Shown: piece after piece, positions 8,343-16,718 of the stretch
Position numbering within the stretch: position 1 is the first letter of the stretch
Layout of the letters: the number at the start of each line of letters is the position of its first letter
DNA from: Pseudoalteromonas rubra
GTDB lineage: Bacteria; Pseudomonadota; Gammaproteobacteria; Enterobacterales; Alteromonadaceae
Direction of reading: 5' to 3'
DNA length: 64,000 nt
Assembly: GCF_000238295.3 (NCBI RefSeq)
Contig: NZ_AHCD03000043.1
Coordinates: forward strand, 124,001 to 188,000
Program-made: the position numbers and the translations under genes
The notes under the pieces: generated by a model
What the model saw: only the letters and a program-made list of their open reading frames with translations
Told to the model about the DNA's origin: nothing
Databases searched by the model: none

Positions 8343-9488
8343 TTACTTTTCCTCAGACAATCTCGCGCCTTCATGGGCCTTTGATTGCGTCGTTTTCAGG
8401 CCAAACAGGTAACGCGTGAGGTTAAATGGCCTGATGACAAAATAACAAATCGCAGCGCAAATGATGAGCGACGAAAACAACAAGCTCAGTGATTTGATGG
8501 CAATACCGGCGTCCCACTGCACAATGTAAAATGCGAGCGCCACAATCACGGTTTGATGCACAATATAAAAGGGATAAATCAATTCATTAGTCAAACGCAG
8601 CCAGTTGGGCGTTTTTTTGAACCATGCACTGGCATAACCGATGAGGGTTAATAAGCCTGACCAGGAAACGAGTGCACTGATCAGCCACCAGAGTTGCCAG
8701 CGCATTTCTACCGACGCATATTCGCTAATGTCAGGTCTGTAGTACCAGGCATAAAAAGCGACTGAGCTAAAGAGCAACCACTTAAAATGGGTTGCCCGGT
8801 TGTGCTCCAGGGCGAACCAAATTTTAGGGCTTTTTATAAAGCACATTCCAGCCAGAAAAAACAGTAAGAAGAACAGTGAGACTGACAGGTTGAATAAGCT
8901 AGAGTCTTGTGAGGGCATAACGGTTTTAAGGCACAGCCGCACCCCAATGACACCTAATCCCAGCAAGAACAGGCCATGTTTATGTTCCGCGATGCGTTCC
9001 AGCGCGCTTAGTAGCGTGCGGCCAGATGATGCTCCGAGCGCTAAATTAACCGGCACAGCCAGCAACATAAAGATAAACAGAAACTCGATAAACCACAGGT
9101 GGTTGGCATTAAAAGCAAACATCAGGTTAGGATATGCGTCTGCTAAATTTTGATATTCAGTAATGTTCTCGAAGTAAGCCTGGGGTGGTACGACAATCAT
9201 CATTGCAAAGATGAGGGGGATAAGTAAGCGATGCAGTTTGGTGGTCAGGAAGGCGCCTGCTGATACTTTATTAAGTAGCAATACCGATCCTGCCCCCGCG
9301 ATGAAGAATAAGGTGTGCAGTCTGACTTGCTCAAAATACACCATGATATCATCGAGAACCTTACTTGATTCACGGTTCATGACGTGCCAGCCATCTCCGT
9401 TAAATGGCATAAACACATGATGCAAAAAAACCGCAAAAATTAATAAGACTCTCAGCCAGTCTAATTCCGAGTAACGAGATTTGTCCAT
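8343..9488 (-). CDS. Acyltransferase family 3 membrane protein
   Basis: A 381-residue protein with about ten transmembrane helices. It opens with SELDWLRVLLIFAVFLHHVF, containing the conserved Arg and His of acyltransferase-3 (OafA/OpgC/NolL-like) proteins, and a further conserved His in LYPFYIVHQTVIV near residue 325. Such enzymes O-acylate glycans or lipids from the cytoplasmic acyl-donor pool. The target glycan cannot be told from the context, since no polysaccharide operon is adjacent. Confidence 0.85.
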   Translation of the reverse strand: MDKSRYSELDWLRVLLIFAVFLHHVFMPFNGDGWHVMNRESSKVLDDIMVYFEQVRLHTLFFIAGAGSVLLLNKVSAGAFLTTKLHRLLIPLIFAMMIVVPPQAYFENITEYQNLADAYPNLMFAFNANHLWFIEFLFIFMLLAVPVNLALGASSGRTLLSALERIAEHKHGLFLLGLGVIGVRLCLKTVMPSQDSSLFNLSVSLFFLLFFLAGMCFIKSPKIWFALEHNRATHFKWLLFSSVAFYAWYYRPDISEYASVEMRWQLWWLISALVSWSGLLTLIGYASAWFKKTPNWLRLTNELIYPFYIVHQTVIVALAFYIVQWDAGIAIKSLSLLFSSLIICAAICYFVIRPFNLTRYLFGLKTTQSKAHEGARLSEEK

Positions 9489-9804
9489 GTTGATTAATCC
9501 TTTATGACGTGAGTTTCCCAGCTATCGACTGCCCATTTTTGTACTTATTATCATGCTCTGAAGCAGCGTCTGGCTGTTGCAGGTTTTAGCATATTATGAA
9601 TACCTAAAAGGGTCAAAGCAGAGAGTGCGTTGTGGCGGGCATTGCTCGCGGGCGGTGTGGGGGAAGTCATGTAATTCAAGGAGCTTGCGCGCACAGCCAA
9701 GCCAAGATTTACTGAGATGTAAGGGAGATGCTATCCGCCTTAAGATCTAAAGTGCTGTGCCTCTCGTAATAAAGAGAGAACTAATATCAGACTGTGAGGT
9801 AGAT
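9489..9804. other. Intergenic divergent region
   Basis: About 316 bases between a minus-strand and a plus-strand gene, so it should hold both promoters; no clear operator or repeat was seen. The ribosome binding site GTGAGGTAG for the plus-strand gene lies at its right end. Confidence 0.4.
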
Positions 9805-10107
9805 ATGAAACAGTTCGCACTCAAAGTATATGACGCTTACACCTATATCTTTGACTCCACCAGAAACCCGCTTCGGCATATCCCGGACCCTGTGAGCCGC
9901 TTTCACATTATGACTGTTTTAGCCTGTATGTGGAGCTTCACCTTTGCAACCTACATCGGCAGTATGATTGTCTTTGGCATCAGCCTGGCTGCCCACATTA
10001 TTTTGTTTTTGATGTTCTTTTTTACCATCTCAGTGTTTTATGATGCGGAGAAGAACAAATCCTCCTGGCTGCTAAAATTACGCCGGGATAAGCTGAAACA
10101 AAGTTAA
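9805..10107 (+). CDS. Small two-helix membrane protein, unknown
   Basis: A 100-residue protein with two hydrophobic segments (residues about 37-57 and 59-80) and a basic C-terminal tail. I place the start at the ATG at 9805, which follows GAGGT; an upstream GTG in frame lacks such a site. No family is recognised. A strong terminator follows on the plus strand, before the convergent histidine kinase gene. Confidence 0.65.
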   Translation: MKQFALKVYDAYTYIFDSTRNPLRHIPDPVSRFHIMTVLACMWSFTFATYIGSMIVFGISLAAHIILFLMFFFTISVFYDAEKNKSSWLLKLRRDKLKQS

Positions 10108-10163
10108 AGCACGCGGCTTGGCGGGTAAAGCGCGCCGCAACGTCCGGACAATCTTGTGCAATT

Positions 10164-10199
10164 GTGTGCCGTCTCTTGTGATGTGCGGCACACTTTTTT
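10164..10199 (+). terminator. Rho-independent terminator
   Basis: GTGTGCCG at 10164-10171 pairs with CGGCACAC at 10186-10193 and six T residues follow. It ends the plus-strand small membrane protein gene. Confidence 0.8.
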
Positions 10200-10222
10200 G
10201 TAGATAACTTTTTTCAGGCCGC

Positions 10223-11518
10223 TTAGTAGCGCGGCGACAAAACTAAAGTCACACAAAAGCGCTTGGCGTCATGGGCAATGTTGAGTTGCCATTGCAGCTC
10301 GTCACACAGTCTGCGTGCTAAGTCCAGGCCCAGCCCATAGCCCAAACCATTGTTGAGTTCATCATCCTGATCCAAATCTTGCCCGACTTTAGTGTGCTCA
10401 TCGTTATGTTCTCGGTTTTCAATCTCGATAATATGCTGTGTTTGTGCGATTGAAATCGTGCCATGATGGGTGTGTTGTAAGGCATTTCTGAGCAGGTTAC
10501 CAATGACGATGGTCGCGCCGGATTGCGACAATTCGCATTGGTAGTCATCACAGTGCACAGCCACATCAATGTGTTTTCCCTGCTTAAGATAAGCCAAATC
10601 TTCCAGCTGAGCGTCTATCAGGTCAGCCAGCCTGACTGGTTTCAGATCTCTCAGTGGTTGCCCTTTTCGGCTCAGCCACAGCAGGGTCTCAGTGAGTGCC
10701 ACCATCGCCTGGCTGGCGTGATCGATGCGCATCAGTGCTTTTTTACCTTTGTCTTCAGGCGTATTGCCAAGGCGATGCAGCAGCTCCACGCTGCTGCGGA
10801 TCACTGCAATAGGGGTACGTAGCTCGTGACTGGCATAGCTGACAAACTCCTGCTCCCGATCAAGGCTGTGTTTGACCTGTTGCAGGCTTTGCTGGATCAG
10901 TTCGGCCAGTGTGGTCAGCTCGTGGTAGCGAAATATCGGGGGTGGCTCGTCCAGCGTATGATGATCCAGCCCGGCAGCCCAGTCATGTAGCTTTGCCACA
11001 GGTCGGGTGACGGTACGCATTAATACCACGAGCACGGCGGCAAACAACGCGAGCGTGCCCAGCGCAAATAACACCCCTAATATTTCCGGTCCCTGAAACC
11101 AGGTTTTAGGTGGCATTTTGGGCGCGGTAAAATGGTGGGCAACAAAGCCGGACTGACCATCCGGCTTTTTAAAATACAGTACAAATCGGGCTTCACTGGG
11201 GCGGGTGAACATATTATCCCGGGTTACCTGTTTATATAAGGTATTGGTTTCAAGGTTCTCACGGGAAAAGTTGGCGCGAATGGTCTGGGGTAAATCCTGC
11301 CACTGACTGGCCACCACAAAGTTGTGTGCCTTTACTGGTTGACCGGGTTGCGGGTGGTGCGCCTGGGCGACATTCAGCATAGTGCCTTTCATCATGTCAT
11401 CGAGTCCGGTAAAAAAGCTATTGGTCCACAGTACGGACAATAAACTGATCACCAAGGTGGCCAGCACCAGCAGGGCAGCAACAATATAGCGGCGCAGGCT
11501 CATATGTATGGGGGCCAT
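10223..11518 (-). CDS. Sensor histidine kinase of the efflux operon
   Basis: A 431-residue inner-membrane kinase. Order: transmembrane helix (about 10-32), periplasmic sensor of about 110 residues, second helix (about 145-168), HAMP-like linker, HisKA with SYASHELRTPIAVI (His about 231), and HATPase_c with N box NLLRNALQHTH and the Gly-rich GLGYGLGLDLARR. Its start codon overlaps the stop of the response regulator by one base (TAATG), so the pair is coupled. As last gene of an RND pump operon it probably senses the pump substrate or envelope damage; the ligand is not evident. Confidence 0.92.
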   Translation of the reverse strand: MAPIHMSLRRYIVAALLVLATLVISLLSVLWTNSFFTGLDDMMKGTMLNVAQAHHPQPGQPVKAHNFVVASQWQDLPQTIRANFSRENLETNTLYKQVTRDNMFTRPSEARFVLYFKKPDGQSGFVAHHFTAPKMPPKTWFQGPEILGVLFALGTLALFAAVLVVLMRTVTRPVAKLHDWAAGLDHHTLDEPPPIFRYHELTTLAELIQQSLQQVKHSLDREQEFVSYASHELRTPIAVIRSSVELLHRLGNTPEDKGKKALMRIDHASQAMVALTETLLWLSRKGQPLRDLKPVRLADLIDAQLEDLAYLKQGKHIDVAVHCDDYQCELSQSGATIVIGNLLRNALQHTHHGTISIAQTQHIIEIENREHNDEHTKVGQDLDQDDELNNGLGYGLGLDLARRLCDELQWQLNIAHDAKRFCVTLVLSPRY

Positions 11519-12198
11519 TAAACGCGCTCCTTATGGCAATGGAGTTTAAACCCTTGCCTCGGGATGGCATCGAGGGTGAGCATAGGGTCGCACGCTGAGA
11601 GCGCTTTGCGCAGGTGGTGAATATGTACCTTAAGCGCATTACTGTCAGGTTGTTCGTCACCCCATATGGCCTGTAATAGTACCTGTCTCGTCACCATATT
11701 TGGATAAGCACGCAGCAGGGTTTCGAGGATGATTATGCCGGTCGGGCTGAGTTTGAGCGGGGTGCCCTGGTAAGTGGCTTCCCGGTTATCCAGATCCAGG
11801 TGTAATTCAGCCAGTTCCAGCCGTTTAACTTCACCACTTTTACGTTTGGCTAAGGTTCTGACCCGCACCACCAGCTCGGCCATGGCAAAGGGTTTGACCA
11901 GGTAATCATCACAGCCAGTGGCAAAACCTGCCAGTTTGTCTTCGAGTTGATCCCGCGCTGTAAGCATAATCACCGAGGTATCATTGCCCTCGTCGCGCAG
12001 CGCCTGACAGATCTGTAAGCCATCCATGCGCGGCAGGTTCAAATCCAGAATAATCACCTGATACGGATTGTCTCTGATCAGGTTGAGCGCGGCAATGCCG
12101 TTGGCGGCGTGGTCGCAGATGATGTTTTCCAGCTCAAAGTAATCAATGATGTTCCCGGCCAGCGCCAGGTCATCCTCAACTAAAATGACGTTGATCAT
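11518..12198 (-). CDS. OmpR/PhoB-family response regulator
   Basis: About 226 residues: receiver domain (acidic VEDD near residue 8, phosphoacceptor Asp about 52 in LDLNLPRMDG, Lys in YLVKPF) and a C-terminal winged helix (SPTGIIILETLL ... VKVHIHHLRKAL-like recognition region). I prefer the ATG at 12198, ten bases after GGAG, to the ATG three codons upstream, which sits directly against that GGAG. The gene overlaps the end of the RND permease by about 23 bases. It resembles QseB/PmrA-type regulators and probably autoregulates the operon. Confidence 0.92.
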   Translation of the reverse strand: MINVILVEDDLALAGNIIDYFELENIICDHAANGIAALNLIRDNPYQVIILDLNLPRMDGLQICQALRDEGNDTSVIMLTARDQLEDKLAGFATGCDDYLVKPFAMAELVVRVRTLAKRKSGEVKRLELAELHLDLDNREATYQGTPLKLSPTGIIILETLLRAYPNMVTRQVLLQAIWGDEQPDSNALKVHIHHLRKALSACDPMLTLDAIPRQGFKLHCHKERV

Positions 12199-15100
12199 GA
12201 GGTACATACTCCGTACGGGTGGGGCGGAACCGGCTCAGCAGGGCTGAGATATCGTGGCTGATCAGCAGCAATACCGGGATTAAAAATAACGTAATGGCCG
12301 TGGCAAACAAAATTCCATAACCGAGGGATGCCGCTGCAGGTATCAAAAATTGCGCCTGCTGAGAGGTTTCACCCAAAATCGGGTATAGCCCGGCAAAGGT
12401 GGTCAGTGACGTCAACAATATTGCTCGCAGACGGCCGGTGCAGGCTTCAAGTAACGCATTGTGCATGGTTTTCCCCTCACGGCGATGGCGATTAAACTGG
12501 CTTACCAGCAGCAGGCTGTCGTTGATCACCACGCCGCTGAGCGCCAGTATGCCATTTAAGGATAGAATACTGAGCGTTAAACCTAAGCCCCAGTGACCTA
12601 AAATCGCGCCTACAAAGCCAAACGGAATAACCGACATGATGATCAGTGGCTGCCAATATGATTTCAGTGGGATTGCCAGCAGTGCATAGATAGCCAGCAG
12701 TGCCAGTAGATAGGCGGAGCTCATGGAGTCGGTGGCTTCTTTTTGGTGCTCGGCTTCCCCGGCAAAATGTATGTTCAGATCCGGGTACTGAGCACGCAAT
12801 GCTGGTACCACGCTGTGTTCGAGCCTGGCCACCAGCTCGGTGGGCGTAAGCAGGGCTTTATTGACCGCAGCGGAGACCGTTACTGCTCTGACGCCGTTGA
12901 TCCGGGTAATGGACTGCACTTCGCTGGTGTAGGTAACGTTTGCGATGTTACCAAGCGGCACGGTCCGTCCGTCGGGGGCGCGCACTCTGGCTGCAAGTAC
13001 ATCAGCCTGCTCGCTGCGTTCAGCCAGTGGATAACGCACTCGCACTTTCACTTCGTCTTTGTCCCGCATATAACGTTGTACGACCTCACCACCAAATGCT
13101 TGTAGTAGCTGGCGTGCCAGCAATTGCGTGGTAAACCCGCGCATTTCGCCTTCTTCGGTGACTTCAAAGTGCATGGTAGCTTCGCCGGGTGCCAGTGAGC
13201 TGTCGATGCTGTGTACTCCATTTATCTCACGCAACGCCTGTTGCAGGCTTGCTTCGGCACCCCCTAGCGTGTCGTCGCTGCCACTTTTTAGCTCCACCTT
13301 AAAGTTGGAGACGCGTGCAAGTTGTGCCTGAATGTGCAAAGTTTTACTGGCTTCCGGGGTGCCCGCCAGAGTCCTCCAGCGTTTCGCCAGTTCGCTCAGG
13401 GCATAGGGCTGGGTGCCAGCCAGCTCAACATTGAGTGTGCCGCTTTGATCGCCAGTAGCGCTGACCGACACGCTGGCGATGTGGCTGAGGTTTTGCTCGT
13501 CCAGCAATTGCTGCTCGGCCTGATACAGCTGTGCCTCAAGCTGATCCAGATTGCGGGCGGTCTGGCCAAAGCTGGCGTCGTTGTACAGAGTCATGGTGGC
13601 AGTGATGGTATCAGCGGGCAGTCCGGGGAAAAAGCCGACCCTGACAACCCCCTGAGTGATCAGGCTGGCAGTCAGAAAAAACAGCGCAAGAAACCCCATC
13701 AATGCGGCGTAACGAAAGTGCATAATGCGTTCCAAAGCAGGCCGATAAAGTCGCTGATTAAAGCCAGTAAGCAGCGTATCTGCGCTTTGCTGTACACTAT
13801 GCCAGAGTGCCGTGAGGCGGTTTGGTCGATGTTTTTTCTGGGTGTTAATGTGGGCCAGATGTGCCGGTAAGATCAATTTAGATTCTACTACCGACAGCAA
13901 CAGGCATAAGGTAACCACAGTACCAAACTGGGCATACAGCACACCTAGCCCGCCGGAGATATTGGCCAGCGCGGCAAAGGCTGCCACGGTGGTTAATACG
14001 CCAAACAAGGTGGGGACGGCGACCAGCTGGGTGCCTTTGATGGTGTTGCTTAGTGTGTCACCAAAGCGTTGTCGGGTTGAATAGATGCTTTCACCCACCA
14101 CTACGGCATCATCCACGACGATCCCCAGCGCCATAATAAAGCCAAAAGTAGTCATTTCATTGAGCGTCATGTCGGTGTAGGGTTCGGTCATAAAATAGAG
14201 GCTGCCGAAGAACACAAAGGGCAGGCCCGCGGCGACCCAAAAGGCAACTTTCAGATTTAGAAACAGTGCCAGTACCATAAATACCAGGGCAATGCCGCTC
14301 AGTGCGTTCAGGCTCAGCAAACTCAGGCGCTCCGTGATCAGTGTTGAATTGTCATACCAGGTGGTCAGTGAGGCCCCCTCGGGCAATTTGCTTTGCCACC
14401 TGGCTACGACGGCTTTGGCTTGCGCCACACTGTTGCTCATGTCGCCGTATTCGTCCATAACGATAGTGATGCCGTAGGTGGGATGGCCATTAAACCGGGC
14501 CAGATGAAAACTGTCGTCCGCAAAAGTATCTTGCAGTGTGGCCACATCGCGGAGTCGAATGCTTTTACCTGTTTGTGAGGTTGCCACGACAATCGACGCA
14601 AAGTCGGCGGCATAAAGCGCCTGATCGGCGGCTTTCAGGCGAAGCACTTTATCGGGGTTACGCAGGCTGGTGGTCAGTGCCGTGCCGGAATATTGATTGA
14701 TGGCTTCGGCTACCTCACTGAAACTAAGCTGATGGGCTTGCAGGCGGGCTTCGTCTATTTCAATGGCCACCAATGGGTCGCGGTGATCGGGCTGACTGAG
14801 TGTGGCGATATTAGGCTGGGCCAGTAAGTCATCTGCAAGCTGGCTCCCCAGAGTTTGTAGTGTCTGAGCAGACAGTGCGCCAAATAGCTGCACCCGGATC
14901 ACCTCTTGCTCCCGCTGTGCGGTGGTGATCACGGGTTGCTCAGCATCCTGCGGTAGATTGTAGATGGCATCCACCTGGTTTTTTACCTCTCTTTGCAAGG
15001 TATCCAGATCGTGTTGCGCGGTCTTTTCTACCAGTACCTGCACGCTGCTGGCACTGGCCGTGGTGGTGATGCGTTTTATCCCTTTCACAGACTCCAGCGC

Positions 15101-15319
15101 ATTCTCAATTGCAACGGCAATGCCTTGCTCGGCCTGGGCGGCACTGCCACTGGGGTAAGCGACACTGATCTGTATGGTATCCGGCTCCTGTTGCGGGAAG
15201 CCTTCCTTGCGCAAATTACCGGCGCTGCTCAGTCCGAGTAAGATCACCGCCAGCATGAGCAGGTTGGCTGCCACCGGGTTTTTCGCAAACCAGGCTATCA
15301 GAGAAAAACGCTCAGTCAT
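12176..15319 (-). CDS. RND-family efflux permease
   Basis: A 1047-residue inner-membrane proton antiporter of the AcrB/MexB superfamily. It has the N-terminal helix (FAKNPVAANLLMLAVILL), two large periplasmic loops, and the TM4 motif ALGIVVDDAVVVGESIY carrying the paired aspartates of the proton relay. A second helix bundle lies after residue about 860. It overlaps the adaptor gene by eight bases and the response regulator by about 23. No outer-membrane channel gene is present, so it probably uses a TolC encoded elsewhere. Substrates (drugs, detergents or other toxicants) are not determined. Confidence 0.95.
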   Translation of the reverse strand: MTERFSLIAWFAKNPVAANLLMLAVILLGLSSAGNLRKEGFPQQEPDTIQISVAYPSGSAAQAEQGIAVAIENALESVKGIKRITTTASASSVQVLVEKTAQHDLDTLQREVKNQVDAIYNLPQDAEQPVITTAQREQEVIRVQLFGALSAQTLQTLGSQLADDLLAQPNIATLSQPDHRDPLVAIEIDEARLQAHQLSFSEVAEAINQYSGTALTTSLRNPDKVLRLKAADQALYAADFASIVVATSQTGKSIRLRDVATLQDTFADDSFHLARFNGHPTYGITIVMDEYGDMSNSVAQAKAVVARWQSKLPEGASLTTWYDNSTLITERLSLLSLNALSGIALVFMVLALFLNLKVAFWVAAGLPFVFFGSLYFMTEPYTDMTLNEMTTFGFIMALGIVVDDAVVVGESIYSTRQRFGDTLSNTIKGTQLVAVPTLFGVLTTVAAFAALANISGGLGVLYAQFGTVVTLCLLLSVVESKLILPAHLAHINTQKKHRPNRLTALWHSVQQSADTLLTGFNQRLYRPALERIMHFRYAALMGFLALFFLTASLITQGVVRVGFFPGLPADTITATMTLYNDASFGQTARNLDQLEAQLYQAEQQLLDEQNLSHIASVSVSATGDQSGTLNVELAGTQPYALSELAKRWRTLAGTPEASKTLHIQAQLARVSNFKVELKSGSDDTLGGAEASLQQALREINGVHSIDSSLAPGEATMHFEVTEEGEMRGFTTQLLARQLLQAFGGEVVQRYMRDKDEVKVRVRYPLAERSEQADVLAARVRAPDGRTVPLGNIANVTYTSEVQSITRINGVRAVTVSAAVNKALLTPTELVARLEHSVVPALRAQYPDLNIHFAGEAEHQKEATDSMSSAYLLALLAIYALLAIPLKSYWQPLIIMSVIPFGFVGAILGHWGLGLTLSILSLNGILALSGVVINDSLLLVSQFNRHRREGKTMHNALLEACTGRLRAILLTSLTTFAGLYPILGETSQQAQFLIPAAASLGYGILFATAITLFLIPVLLLISHDISALLSRFRPTRTEYVPHDQRHFS

Positions 15320-16505
15320 GGCTGTGTTCCTGTTGAATAGGGGTAACTTTCATACCTTCGAGATAGGCACTTAAAGGACGTACGACGATATTGGCCTGGT
15401 GTAAGTCTGTGGGGGCATTAATATACAGATCACCGTGCTGGCGAAACTGGATCTGCGGGGTAAAGTGCGCCAGGCGATTTTCCTTGTCGACATACCAGAT
15501 GAGGTTTTGTTGTGACAGGGCTGAGGCGGGAATGCGCCACAAATCATCTTGCTTAATCCCTTGTATCTGAGCCTTAACATAACTGCCAAAATATAATGGT
15601 TGTGTTTGATCCAGCGGCTTATCGACGGTGACAATTGCCAGACGCTGGCGCGATTGCGGATCAATATACTGGCTCAGGCGCAATACCTGCCCGTGCCATT
15701 GGGTTTGCCCACCGGCATGGGTTGTATCACTGAGGGTGACATGCCAGCCATCTTCTGGCATCGACTCTGCGGGTAAGTGCTGCCATTGCTCGGCGCTGAG
15801 TTCAACCGTGATTTCGGCCTGTGCGGTACTGTAGAGTATGGCAATGGCGCTGCCCGGTTGCACATAGCTGCCAGGCTGAACTGAACGCTTTACTACGGTG
15901 GCATCAAAGGGCAGGGTGAACTGACTGGCTGCCAGGTTATAGCGCGCGCTATTCAACTGTGCTTCGGCCAGGCTCAGCTGAGCGGCGACCACTTGTTGTT
16001 GTGGTGCACGTAGCGGCTGCAACACATCGTGGCTGTCAGTGCTGGCCAGTTGTCGCCACTGCATCTTATTTGGGTCGCCCTGGAGCTTTTCTGCTTCCGC
16101 ATCGAGCCTGGCCTGTGCCAGTGAGATTTCGGCGTTCGCCAGCGTTTGCTGAAGTTGTGTGTCATCCAGTCGTGCCAGTACGGTGCCCGCCGACAGCCGT
16201 TCTCCCTGTTTAAAGTCTGGGTGGAGCCGGGTCACCCGGCCGCCAACTTCGCTACTGAGCGTCAGTGTATGCGTGGCGCTTACGGTACCGTGACCAGTAA
16301 TGATGTGGGTGTAGCTGGCCGTTTTTACGGGCGTGATTGTGACCTGAGGTGGTGTAACAAGTGCGCTTGCACCCTGAGAGGGCTCTGTGGCCGGCGAGAC
16401 TTTAGTGTCGGCGCCCCCCAGAGAAGGGATCGCAAAGACAATGGCAGCACACAGGCCACAAAAGGCCAGCTGTGTGATGAGTAAACGATTATTGAGTAAC
16501 GTCAT
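15312..16505 (-). CDS. RND periplasmic adaptor (membrane fusion protein)
   Basis: A 397-residue HlyD/AcrA-type adaptor. An N-terminal hydrophobic segment (about residues 8-27) anchors or exports it. The biotinyl-lipoyl-like half motif SSEVGGRVTRLHPDFKQGE lies at about 85-105, a helical hairpin rich in Ala, Gln and Leu follows (about 115-190), and the second lipoyl half FDATVVKRSVQPGSYVQPG completes the domain. It joins the permease to an outer-membrane channel. It is the first gene of the operon adaptor-permease-regulator-kinase, transcribed leftward. Confidence 0.93.
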   Translation of the reverse strand: MTLLNNRLLITQLAFCGLCAAIVFAIPSLGGADTKVSPATEPSQGASALVTPPQVTITPVKTASYTHIITGHGTVSATHTLTLSSEVGGRVTRLHPDFKQGERLSAGTVLARLDDTQLQQTLANAEISLAQARLDAEAEKLQGDPNKMQWRQLASTDSHDVLQPLRAPQQQVVAAQLSLAEAQLNSARYNLAASQFTLPFDATVVKRSVQPGSYVQPGSAIAILYSTAQAEITVELSAEQWQHLPAESMPEDGWHVTLSDTTHAGGQTQWHGQVLRLSQYIDPQSRQRLAIVTVDKPLDQTQPLYFGSYVKAQIQGIKQDDLWRIPASALSQQNLIWYVDKENRLAHFTPQIQFRQHGDLYINAPTDLHQANIVVRPLSAYLEGMKVTPIQQEHSHD

Positions 16506-16632
16506 GGTGAACTCTCTGAATGATAAACCCGTTGATGTGCTGTGCGGGCGAAACGTATCGGCCAGTGTAGTGGGTCAATGGTTAAAGGCGGGTTAAGTAC
16601 ACCGGGTGATGTGGGTAGTGACCGGGCTTCAC

Positions 16633-16660
16633 AAAAAAGCCGCAGGTAGGACTGCGGCTT
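16633..16660 (-). terminator. Rho-independent terminator of the diheme peroxidase gene
   Basis: On the minus strand AAGCCGCAG and CTGCGGCTT form a perfect nine-pair stem with a six-base loop followed by TTTTTTG. It lies 59 bases after the stop codon and separates the gene from the efflux operon. Confidence 0.85.
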
Positions 16661-16718
16661 GGGAGGCGATATCACAGCGAATACCAGCTCACTTATGTGA
16701 GCCGATTGGTATTGGATA

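Noticed and set aside
13322..13870. Long plus-strand open frame inside the RND permease gene
   Set aside because: It is antisense to a well-conserved permease, lacks a ribosome binding site and encodes no recognisable protein.
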